Shown here: positions 1 through 6,899 of the stretch, piece by piece
Position numbering within the stretch: position 1 is the first letter of the stretch
How the letters are laid out: each line of letters starts with the position of its first letter
Origin: Neisseriaceae bacterium
Lineage (GTDB): Bacteria; Pseudomonadota; Gammaproteobacteria; Burkholderiales; UBA11063
Direction: 5' to 3'
Assembly (NCBI GenBank): GCA_947441745.1
Contig: CANEUJ010000007.1
Coordinates: 1-20,739, forward strand
DNA length: 20,739 nt
Program-made: the position numbers and the translations under genes
The notes under the pieces: model-generated
What the model was told of the DNA's origin: nothing
The model's input: only the letters and a program-made list of their open reading frames with translations
Databases searched by the model: none

Positions 1-25
1 GCTCCTGAGTGAGATGTTTAGCCAT
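1..25 (-). CDS. 5' end of a leftward gene, possibly an IS30-type transposase (partial)
   Basis: A minus-strand ATG at 25-23 follows a good Shine-Dalgarno sequence (AAGGAG, minus strand of 31-36, five bases away). It opens a frame reading MAKHLTQE before the window ends. Only eight residues are visible. The start resembles the N-terminus of many IS30-family transposases, where a lysine-histidine-leucine-threonine stretch precedes a helix-turn-helix, but eight residues cannot prove this. The Shine-Dalgarno and start make it very likely that a real gene begins here. Its identity is a guess. Confidence 0.4.
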
Positions 26-121
26 TATAACTCCTTGTTGTAGTGAACAGGATTATAAACTAAATATCTTACTCCTTCATCAAATTATAAATCTTTAATC
101 TTAAAATTACTCATTCAGGAG
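2..121. repeat. 12-base inverted repeat flanking the start of the leftward partial gene
   Basis: CTCCTGAGTGAG at 2-13 and CTCATTCAGGAG at 110-121 are inverted repeats matching at 11 of 12 positions, 96 bases apart. The left arm lies inside codons 5-8 of the leftward partial gene. The right arm lies upstream of its candidate promoter. A transcript entering from the right would contain both arms and could fold over the start region, whereas one started at 45 would contain only one arm. The pairing is seen directly; any function is inference. Confidence 0.4.
52..83 (-). promoter_or_regulatory. candidate promoter of the leftward partial gene
   Basis: On the minus strand a perfect TATAAT lies at 57-52, and a TTGATG at 83-78 could serve as -35. 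The 20-base spacer is longer than the preferred 17, so the -35 assignment is weak. Transcription would start near 45, about 20 bases before the ATG at 25. Confidence 0.35.
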
Positions 122-154
122 TTTCCTTTCACTTTAGAATCTAGCATGGTACTG

Positions 155-184
155 TTTTCATAATTATTGGTTTAATGTTATAAT
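155..184 (+). promoter_or_regulatory. extended -10 promoter of panG-like gene
   Basis: TATAAT at 179-184 is preceded by TG at 176-177, giving the extended -10 form TGTTATAAT. A weak -35 candidate, TTTTCA, lies at 155-160 with an 18-base spacer. The predicted start of transcription is near 191, about 20 bases before the ATG at 213. Confidence 0.5.
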
Positions 185-212
185 GCTATATTTTTAAGGC
201 ATAAGAAACTAA

Positions 213-929
213 ATGAATCCATCTTATTTGATAATTGGTAATGGACGTGTTGCCAAGCATCTATCACATTACTTTAATTTATTAGGGCTACAAAATCAAC
301 AATACCATTATAAAGACTCTATAGAAAGATTAGAACAGAAATTACAAAACTCAACCCATATTTTAGTTCTAATAAAAGATGATGCTATTGAAGACTTTAT
401 TAAAACAAATCTCTTAGATAGGTGTACTAATAAATTAATAATCCATTGTTCAGGAGCGTTACAATCACAGTATGCTTACTCTGCTCACCCCCTTATGACA
501 TTTGGAGACAAATTATTGGATCTTGAAACGTATAAGAGTGTCCCATTTATTTGTGAATCAGAATCACTTGAATTTAAGTATTTAATGCCAAACTTACCTA
601 ACAAAGATTATTATATAGATCCTAGTAATAAAACATATTATCATGCCCTATGTGCAATTGCTAATAATTTTACAACTATTTTATGGCAAGAGATAAAAAA
701 TAGATTTGAAACTCAACTGAAAATGGATTTTAAAGTCATGTTACCAATTATGCATCAGACTATTAAAAATATAGATAATGATATAGATAATGCCCTAACA
801 GGACCTTTAAAACGTAATGATCATTTGATTATTAATAAACACCTAGAATCTTTAAAGAATGATGAATTATCAAATTTATATCAAGAGTTTGTAAAATTAT
901 ATAAAAGAAAATCTACAATAGTTGAATAA
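213..929 (+). CDS. panG: DUF2520/Rossmann-like oxidoreductase, probable PanG-type ketopantoate reductase
   Basis: A 238-residue protein with an N-terminal Rossmann dinucleotide-binding fold: a short beta strand followed by GNGRVAKH at residues 9-16. The middle has an HCSGAL segment followed by a HPLMTF segment, the signature arrangement of DUF2520 proteins, and a helical C-terminal half of the kind used for dimerisation in 6-phosphogluconate-dehydrogenase-like reductases. In Francisella a protein of this kind, PanG, reduces 2-dehydropantoate to pantoate with NADPH and replaces PanE in pantothenate (coenzyme A) synthesis. Assignment to PanG rests on family resemblance and the Francisella-like setting. 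No panB, panC or panD is visible next to it, although a partial leftward gene lies immediately upstream. The Shine-Dalgarno is weak. Another substrate for this DUF2520 protein is possible. Confidence 0.6.
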   Translation: MNPSYLIIGNGRVAKHLSHYFNLLGLQNQQYHYKDSIERLEQKLQNSTHILVLIKDDAIEDFIKTNLLDRCTNKLIIHCSGALQSQYAYSAHPLMTFGDKLLDLETYKSVPFICESESLEFKYLMPNLPNKDYYIDPSNKTYYHALCAIANNFTTILWQEIKNRFETQLKMDFKVMLPIMHQTIKNIDNDIDNALTGPLKRNDHLIINKHLESLKNDELSNLYQEFVKLYKRKSTIVE

Positions 930-1015
930 AACAATGACTAGTACTTAAGAGAATCAAGTTATTGCTAAAATATTTGTCATTGATTCCATATTAATACCAT
1001 TTACTTTAACATCTT

Positions 1016-1810
1016 TTATTTTGCTTTAGAAAATCGAAAATAAGCAAATATAAACAACAATATCATTGGTATTGAATAAATTTGACCTAATGATAAACCT
1101 GTAGATTGAACTATTCCTGTAGCAAAAGAGTCTGGTTCACGGAAAAACTCTAAACCAAATCTAATAACACCATAACCAATAGCAAATACACAACTTATTT
1201 GTCCAGTCTTTCTTGGCTTTCTTGCATAAGTAAACATTATTATCAAAAGTACTATCCCTTCAAATAATGCTTCATATAGTTCTGAAGGATGACGTGGTAG
1301 CATCGAGCCTGAAGCGGGAAATACCATTCCCCAAGGAAGGCTGGGATTACAAAAGCGTCCCCATAGCTCTCCATTAATAAAATTCCCCACCCTACCAAAA
1401 AATAAACACATAGGAACAAATATAGCAAAAAAATCTGCTAACTCAAAGAATTTACAATGTATTTTACGTGAATATATGAAAAAAGCAAGACATACCCCAA
1501 GAAATCCACCATGAAAGGACATTCCACCATCCCATACGCTAAATATCTGTAATGGGTTAATCAAATAAAATGCAGGCTTATAAAATAAACAATACCCTAG
1601 TCTACCACCTACTATAGTTCCAAGTGCACCATAAAACATAAAATCTTCAACCATGGGAGCCGTCATAAAAGGATGCCCTAGTTTTTTTATTCTGTATTTA
1701 CCAGCAACAATAACAAATAAAAAACTAAGAATGTACATTACTCCGTACCAATGCACTTTTAGTGGGCCAATACTAACGGCGATTGGGTTTATTTGTGGAT
1801 ACATTAACAT
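1016..1810 (-). CDS. lgt: phosphatidylglycerol--prolipoprotein diacylglyceryl transferase
   Basis: Lgt transfers diacylglycerol from phosphatidylglycerol to the lipobox cysteine of prolipoproteins at the inner membrane, the first step of lipoprotein maturation. From the start chosen here the protein has 264 residues with several membrane helices. It opens with MLMYPQINPIA and HWYG, as the family usually does. It keeps the essential HGG (100-102), the Lgt signature from G139 to R152 with R140, N146 and E148, and the RHPSELYE block (173-180). The frame can be extended 22 residues upstream to 1876. However, the ATG at 1810 has a strong Shine-Dalgarno (AGGAG, eight bases away) and matches where the family begins, so the shorter form is preferred. 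It is the last gene of the leftward block, 94 bases after the NlpC/P60 gene, and may also have its own promoter, which I could not identify. Confidence 0.96.
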   Translation of the reverse strand: MLMYPQINPIAVSIGPLKVHWYGVMYILSFLFVIVAGKYRIKKLGHPFMTAPMVEDFMFYGALGTIVGGRLGYCLFYKPAFYLINPLQIFSVWDGGMSFHGGFLGVCLAFFIYSRKIHCKFFELADFFAIFVPMCLFFGRVGNFINGELWGRFCNPSLPWGMVFPASGSMLPRHPSELYEALFEGIVLLIIMFTYARKPRKTGQISCVFAIGYGVIRFGLEFFREPDSFATGIVQSTGLSLGQIYSIPMILLFIFAYFRFSKAK

Positions 1811-1904
1811 AAAAATCTCTCCTAAAATAGTTTTTTTATTGTCATCACAGCAGAGATGTGTATATACCAGCATCACGATTTTTTAATGACGTTATTGCCA
1901 CAAA

Positions 1905-3365
1905 TTACTCACCGAGTAAGTCTTTTAGTGTTGGCTTAATCGGTTTCTCTGGTTGTTTATTCAAATAAATTAAATTAAATTTCTTTTTGTCTAGTTCAGA
2001 TGATAAATCAGTGTCTTCAGGATATTTAAGTAATAAAGGAAAAAACACTGCTTTACCAATTACAGATCTACTACTACCATCCCGTGGAGATAACCCCCAC
2101 ATTTGTTGATATGTCATTGGATAATCTATTCCTTTTTTATTACTATAAGCTCCTGTATATAATAAAATATGTCCTGGCAATTGAACTAAAGTTACAAACG
2201 GATCAGCATTTTTAATCAAATAAGTAGATCTCTTTTTGGGGGTTAGATTACTAATATCCTCATTAAGACCAGCAAGAGCCTGATTTTTGGAATTTCGTGG
2301 CATATAAAAACCAAACATAGTAAATATAGCCTTCATCTCAGCTGAGCAGTCGTTATAAAAACCTAAATTACCCCATCCATATGGACGCCCTTGAAGAGCT
2401 TTGATTATCATTGCGAAATTACTAGGGCTCGCACTAAGTGGTAGTTGGGTAACCGTATCAGATGTAAGTAGTGCATGGCTAATTAATGCACGACCATTAG
2501 ACTGTTTCACTGGAATCAAAATCTCATAATTAGTACCATGAATTGCACTTAATGGAAATATCATACCTACATAAGCACTAAATTGAAATTGATTATGTAT
2601 ATCAACTATAGCTACATCTGATTTTTTAACCCCCGCAAGATTAGTATAAGCAGCTTTTTGCCAGGAAGCAATAAAATTACTATCTACAAAAGCTACACCG
2701 CTAGATTTTACCCATCCTATATATTCAGGAGCCAATATCAAAGCCCATTTTTTGTCAACACTATAACCTAAAATATATAATGGCGTACCTGCATATACTG
2801 CTGATGCTTGTAGATTATCAAATGGATAACCCTCTCCTGGTATTGAGCTACTATAAAAGGCAGGGTCGTTAGTAGGTAATGCTCGAAGAGCTAAATTACT
2901 TGTTGCGATAGCGAAATTAGTATTCGAGAATTTTAGATTGTTAAAACTATTTAAGTTTATATTATTTTGAATTGCATCTAGCCATTTAGGTGTATAAGCT
3001 TGATCATTTATTCCCAAAAACTTTTGGTATTGTTCAGTATTATCAAAATGATCTATAGTAAGCAAAATTGAGTTTGCTAAATTAACTTCCGTAGTTTGTT
3101 GTGATAATATACTAGAAACAAAATACTTACTCCAAGGAGAGTTGTCACTAGCATTAGTGCCAAAATATGTATGTTTAAGTTGACTAAAACGCTCTAACTG
3201 ATAATCATCATTTAGTAAATTAGTTTGATAATCAGACCTAAGAGGACTAATCCACATATCGGTATTTTGAGAGTAATTATCTAATGAAAATTGTTTCATA
3301 TTAGTATTATCGGCATAAACTAGTATAGGAAAAATTAAAATTAAAACTCTAAAAATATTTAACAT
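1905..3365 (-). CDS. exported SH3-domain NlpC/P60 (C40) cell-wall peptidase
   Basis: A 486-residue secreted protein. Residues 1-18 form a signal peptide: a hydrophobic core ending VYA before the acidic mature start. Residues about 30-130 look like the helical stabilising domain found ahead of SH3 domains in this group. Residues about 150-225 and 230-305 look like two SH3b-like domains, and 310-460 form the NlpC/P60 catalytic domain. The catalytic cysteine is C340 in NDCSAE, preceded by PYGWGN. H399 in LPGHILLYTG is the probable catalytic histidine. Enzymes of this architecture cleave the gamma-D-glutamyl-diaminopimelate bond of peptidoglycan peptides, in turnover or recycling. Whether this one acts on the cell wall or on released muropeptides is unknown. 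AGGAGA lies five bases before the ATG. It follows nadC by 16 bases. Confidence 0.85.
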   Translation of the reverse strand: MLNIFRVLILIFPILVYADNTNMKQFSLDNYSQNTDMWISPLRSDYQTNLLNDDYQLERFSQLKHTYFGTNASDNSPWSKYFVSSILSQQTTEVNLANSILLTIDHFDNTEQYQKFLGINDQAYTPKWLDAIQNNINLNSFNNLKFSNTNFAIATSNLALRALPTNDPAFYSSSIPGEGYPFDNLQASAVYAGTPLYILGYSVDKKWALILAPEYIGWVKSSGVAFVDSNFIASWQKAAYTNLAGVKKSDVAIVDIHNQFQFSAYVGMIFPLSAIHGTNYEILIPVKQSNGRALISHALLTSDTVTQLPLSASPSNFAMIIKALQGRPYGWGNLGFYNDCSAEMKAIFTMFGFYMPRNSKNQALAGLNEDISNLTPKKRSTYLIKNADPFVTLVQLPGHILLYTGAYSNKKGIDYPMTYQQMWGLSPRDGSSRSVIGKAVFFPLLLKYPEDTDLSSELDKKKFNLIYLNKQPEKPIKPTLKDLLGE

Positions 3366-3381
3366 CTTATCTCCTGATAAA

Positions 3382-4230
3382 TTATGGCATTATCCGCATT
3401 GATAAGTCTATTGCTTTAATATTCTTGGTAAGTGCTCCAATAGAAACTCTGTCTATCCCCGTCTTAGCATAATCAAGTATAGTATCCTTATTTACGTTAC
3501 CAGACACCTCTAGTGTAGCACGTTTGTTTGTATAATTTACACATTTTTTTATGGTTTCAAGAGTCATATTATCAAGTAATATATTTCTTGCGCCAGCATT
3601 AAGAGCCTCACATAGCTCTTCAAAAGATTCTACCTCAATTTGTATAGGAATATGCTTCGGAATCTTATTAAAAGCCTCAGATAATGCTGCAGTTATTCCA
3701 CCACAAGCCATAATATGGTTTTCTTTTATCAGTACTCCATCATATAAGCCATGTCTTTGATTATAACCACCACCAACTGTAACTGCGTATTTTTGGGCTA
3801 GACGCAGTCCAGGTATAGTCTTTCTGGTATCCATTATTTTTACTTTTGTGCTACTTACTATATTTACATATTCTCTAACACTAGTAGCTGTTGCTGATAA
3901 TGTTTGGATAAAATTTAATGCAGTTCGTTCTGCAGTTAAAATTGATCGTGCATGTCCATTTATTTCACATAATACCGTACCAGAAGCTACATTGTCGCTG
4001 TCTTTGACATACCAAGTAATATCTATCGAAGAATCACAGATTTTAAATACCATATCAAACCAATCACAGCCACACATAATCATATCTTGATTAGTTTTTA
4101 TAATTGCTTTAACTATGGTATTATCTTTAATTAAAAATCCTGTATAGTCAACTCCATTTGCTAAATCTTCATTAAGGGCTTCTACTACATTACTTGCTAT
4201 GATATTAGGTGCAAATTTGATAGTTTTCAT
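3382..4230 (-). CDS. nadC: nicotinate-nucleotide pyrophosphorylase (quinolinate phosphoribosyltransferase)
   Basis: NadC converts quinolinate and phosphoribosyl pyrophosphate to nicotinate mononucleotide, with release of CO2, in de novo NAD synthesis. The 282 residues are the normal family length. Family blocks are in order: ERTALNF (101-107), TRKTIPGLR (135-143), a GGGYNQRHGLYDG block with R159 and H160, K169 in IKENH, EVES (199-202), LLDNM (218-222), EVSGN (241-245) and a phosphate-binding segment with SIGALT (263-268). The ATG at 4230 overlaps the map stop codon in an ATGA junction, so translational coupling is likely. No nadA or nadB is in the window; they may lie elsewhere, or quinolinate could be obtained otherwise. 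Confidence 0.96.
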   Translation of the reverse strand: MKTIKFAPNIIASNVVEALNEDLANGVDYTGFLIKDNTIVKAIIKTNQDMIMCGCDWFDMVFKICDSSIDITWYVKDSDNVASGTVLCEINGHARSILTAERTALNFIQTLSATATSVREYVNIVSSTKVKIMDTRKTIPGLRLAQKYAVTVGGGYNQRHGLYDGVLIKENHIMACGGITAALSEAFNKIPKHIPIQIEVESFEELCEALNAGARNILLDNMTLETIKKCVNYTNKRATLEVSGNVNKDTILDYAKTGIDRVSIGALTKNIKAIDLSMRIMP

Positions 4231-5030
4231 TTTATAAAACTTGGCCTTTGGGGAGTGTTGGGTGATACTGTAAGTACTTCATAGCCAGTATCGGTTACAA
4301 GGACTGTATGCTCCCATTGAGCTGATAGACTTCTATCTTTTGTAACAGCCGTCCACTGGTTGGGTAAAAAGCGTATATGCCTTTTACCTTGATTAATCAT
4401 GGGTTCTACTGTAAAAATCATTCCTGATTTAATTTCAGGGCCTGATTTGGGACGACCATAATGAAGTACCTGAGGGTCTTCATGAAATACCTGCCCCACC
4501 CCATGGCCACAAAACTCTTGTACAACACTATAACCATTTTTTTCTGCATAAGTTTGAATTGCATAACCAATGTCACCAAAAAAATTCCCTGGTTTTACTT
4601 GATTAATTCCAAGCCACATACATTCATATGTAACTTTACATAAACGTCTAGCATGTTCACTGACATTACCAACATAAAACATCCGAGAATTATCACCATG
4701 ATAACCATTTTTATTAACTGTAATATCTATATTTATAATATCACCATTTTTAAGTGGTTTATCATTAGGTATACCATGACAAATTTCATTATTAACTGAA
4801 GTACATATTGATTTAGGATAAGCATAAAGATTTGGATCTGGTTTATAATTCAGAGGCGATGGATATGCTTCTTGAACTTTGGTAATATAATCATAACATA
4901 GTTTATCAAGCTCATTTGTAGTAACCCCAGGTTTCACAAATGGAGTTATATAATCAAGTACCTCTGCAGCTAGTTTGCCTGATACTTTCATACAGTCGAT
5001 ATCTTTTGCGGTTTTTATTACTATATTCAT
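4227..5030 (-). CDS. map: type I methionine aminopeptidase
   Basis: Map removes the initiator methionine from nascent proteins whose second residue is small. The 267-residue protein keeps all metal ligands of the family: D102 (IDITV), D113 (GDNSRMF), H176 (CGHGVG), E209 (TVEPM) and E240 (WEHT). It also keeps the substrate-binding H85 in CHGIP. There is no N-terminal zinc-finger extension, so it is the short bacterial form. It starts eight bases after trpS, and its Shine-Dalgarno (AAGAGA) overlaps the end of trpS. Its own stop overlaps the start of nadC by four bases. Confidence 0.97.
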   Translation of the reverse strand: MNIVIKTAKDIDCMKVSGKLAAEVLDYITPFVKPGVTTNELDKLCYDYITKVQEAYPSPLNYKPDPNLYAYPKSICTSVNNEICHGIPNDKPLKNGDIINIDITVNKNGYHGDNSRMFYVGNVSEHARRLCKVTYECMWLGINQVKPGNFFGDIGYAIQTYAEKNGYSVVQEFCGHGVGQVFHEDPQVLHYGRPKSGPEIKSGMIFTVEPMINQGKRHIRFLPNQWTAVTKDRSLSAQWEHTVLVTDTGYEVLTVSPNTPQRPSFIK

Positions 5031-5038
5031 ATTTTCTC

Positions 5039-6241
5039 TTAATAACTAATATTCATTATTTGTTTAATTTCATCCAATGTTTCTCTTGCAGTTTCGGTAG
5101 CTTTTTCAGCACCATCGGCTAATATATTTTTTATTAGATTAGTATCACCTTCATAAGCCTTAGCGTTTTCCCTAAATTTACATTGTTCGACTTCTATAGC
5201 ATCGACTAGCGGTGTCTTGCACTCAAGGCAGCCAATGCTAGCACTAACACAGCCATTTTTGGCATAATTTTTTACATCATCTACGCTATAAACAAGGTGA
5301 AGTTGCCATACAGGACATTTCATAGGGTCACCCTTATCCGTGCGTCTAACTCGTGCTGGATCTGTTGGCATTTCCCGAATTTTTTTGGATATACTATCTA
5401 TGCTTTCACGAAGTTTGATGGTATTATTAAATGACTTTGACATTTTTTGACCATCAATACCAATTATTTTAGGAGTGTCACTTGTTAATTCTTGTGGCTC
5501 AGTCAAAATAACTCGAGATTTATTTTCTAAAAACGCAAAGAGCCTCTCTCTTTCTCCAATAGATAAATTAACGGCATCTGTTAATAAAAATCTAGCTTTT
5601 TCAAGAGCCTCATCGTCACCATTTTGTTGATAATTAACTAATAAAGCTTGATATAAATCAGATTTTTTCTTACCTAGCTTTCTCATTGCTTCAAGTGCTT
5701 TTTGTTCAAAACCTGGTTCTCGTCCATAAATATGGTTAAAGCGTCTGGCGATTTCACGAGTTAATTCTACATGAATAACTTGATCTTCGCCAACAGGTAC
5801 AAATTTTGATTGGTAAAGTAATATATCGGCACTTTGTAATAATGGATACCCCAAAAAACCATAAGTATCTAGCTCTTTAGAAGATAAGCTTCCCAACTGA
5901 TCTTTATATGAAGGCACCCTCAAGAGCCAAGATAATGGAGTAATCATCGATAATAAAGTATATATCTCAGAATGCTCTGCCACTTGAGACTGGATAAAAA
6001 TAATAGCTTGAGATGGATCAACTCCACATGCTAACCAATCAACAACCATATCATGAATATGATGTTCAATATCTTTGGTATTTTCATAATTACTAGTTAA
6101 AGCATGTAAATCTGCCACCATAAAGTAGCAGTCATGCTCATATTGTAGCTCTACCCAATTTTTTATAACTCCATGATAATGTCCTATATGTAGACGTCCT
6201 GTTGGACGCATTGCAGATAATACTCTGGAATAATCATTCAT
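5039..6241 (-). CDS. trpS: tryptophanyl-tRNA synthetase, long form with a four-cysteine motif
   Basis: TrpRS attaches tryptophan to tRNA-Trp. The class I signatures are clear: PTGRLHIGHY (13-22) and KMSKS (266-270) preceded by GIDGQ. With 400 residues it is about 65 longer than the E. coli enzyme. The extra length is mainly an insertion between about residues 178 and 255, just before KMSKS, a form known from several gammaproteobacteria. After KMSKS it has C309, C331, C338 and C341, spaced C-x21-C-x6-C-x2-C. This nearly equals the C-x22-C-x6-C-x2-C ligand pattern of the [4Fe-4S] cluster in Thermotoga maritima TrpRS, a cluster near the anticodon-binding end. A bound cluster here is inferred from spacing only. 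The gene lies between the M50 protease (14 bases) and map (8 bases). Confidence 0.96.
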   Translation of the reverse strand: MNDYSRVLSAMRPTGRLHIGHYHGVIKNWVELQYEHDCYFMVADLHALTSNYENTKDIEHHIHDMVVDWLACGVDPSQAIIFIQSQVAEHSEIYTLLSMITPLSWLLRVPSYKDQLGSLSSKELDTYGFLGYPLLQSADILLYQSKFVPVGEDQVIHVELTREIARRFNHIYGREPGFEQKALEAMRKLGKKKSDLYQALLVNYQQNGDDEALEKARFLLTDAVNLSIGERERLFAFLENKSRVILTEPQELTSDTPKIIGIDGQKMSKSFNNTIKLRESIDSISKKIREMPTDPARVRRTDKGDPMKCPVWQLHLVYSVDDVKNYAKNGCVSASIGCLECKTPLVDAIEVEQCKFRENAKAYEGDTNLIKNILADGAEKATETARETLDEIKQIMNISY

Positions 6242-6255
6242 ATATAATCTATCTC

Positions 6256-6897
6256 TTACATTAACAAAGATAATATTAAATTAACAATGGTCAAATATAT
6301 GGGTTGAATTATATATGTAAGACCACCAATCATTAGTAAAAATATTAAAATAAACATACCATAAGGTTCGCTCTTGGCATATTTATTAGCTTGTACATTT
6401 GGTAGCAATGAAAACACAATACGCCCACCATCAAGTGGTAGAATAGGTAATAAATTTAAAAGCATCAGGCTTATATTAATAGAAATTCCTGCTTGAGCTG
6501 TTAAGTTAATGGGTGTACCAAAATAACTATCAAGATAGAATGATAGCTTTAGAAAAATAGCCCATATTAAAGCCATAGTAAAATTTGCCAAAGGGCCAGC
6601 TAGCGCAACCCACAGAATATCTCGTTTTGGGTTATGTAATCTACCAAAATTAATCGGTACAGGTTTTGCCCAACCAAAAATAAATCCACCAAAAAGAATA
6701 CCTATTAGAGGAAATAATATCGTACCAATCGGATCAATATGATGTAATGGGTTTAATGATAATCGCCCCATGATTTTTGCGGTATTATCACCGTGGCGAT
6801 TGGCTACATATGCATGTGCTGCTTCATGAAATGTAATTGCAAAAATAAGCGGTATAGCATAAACTGCTATTTTTTGAATAACTGATAATCCTTGCAT
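6256..6897 (-). CDS. M50 site-2-protease-family membrane metalloprotease
   Basis: A 213-residue, almost entirely hydrophobic protein of the short bacterial M50 group (YwhC-like), with about five or six membrane helices. The zinc-binding HEAAH lies at 24-28 in the first helix. The third ligand is D156 in the NLLPILPLDGGRI segment (148-160). A GWAKPVPIN segment (75-83) is also typical of the group. These enzymes cut substrates within the membrane, but this short subfamily lacks the PDZ domain of RseP and its natural substrates are mostly unknown. The gene starts two bases after the phosphohexomutase stop and has only a weak Shine-Dalgarno, which suggests coupled translation. Confidence 0.9.
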   Translation of the reverse strand: MQGLSVIQKIAVYAIPLIFAITFHEAAHAYVANRHGDNTAKIMGRLSLNPLHHIDPIGTILFPLIGILFGGFIFGWAKPVPINFGRLHNPKRDILWVALAGPLANFTMALIWAIFLKLSFYLDSYFGTPINLTAQAGISINISLMLLNLLPILPLDGGRIVFSLLPNVQANKYAKSEPYGMFILIFLLMIGGLTYIIQPIYLTIVNLILSLLM

Positions 6898-6899
6898 AA

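Noticed and set aside
932..982. CAATGAC/GTCATTG inverted repeat after the panG-like gene
   Set aside because: Seven bases with a 37-base gap, overlapping another equally weak repeat; likely chance in AT-rich DNA.
951..986. GAATCAA/TTGATTC hairpin between the panG-like gene and lgt as a terminator
   Set aside because: The stem has only seven pairs, few G-C, a 22-base loop and no T run after either side.
1811..1876. 22-residue N-terminal extension of Lgt
   Set aside because: The ATG at 1810 has a strong Shine-Dalgarno and gives the family's usual N-terminus; the extension is polar and unlike Lgt.
1653..1886. Rightward frame of 77 codons inside and beyond lgt
   Set aside because: It lies antisense to the conserved start of lgt, has no recognisable domain and no supporting Shine-Dalgarno.
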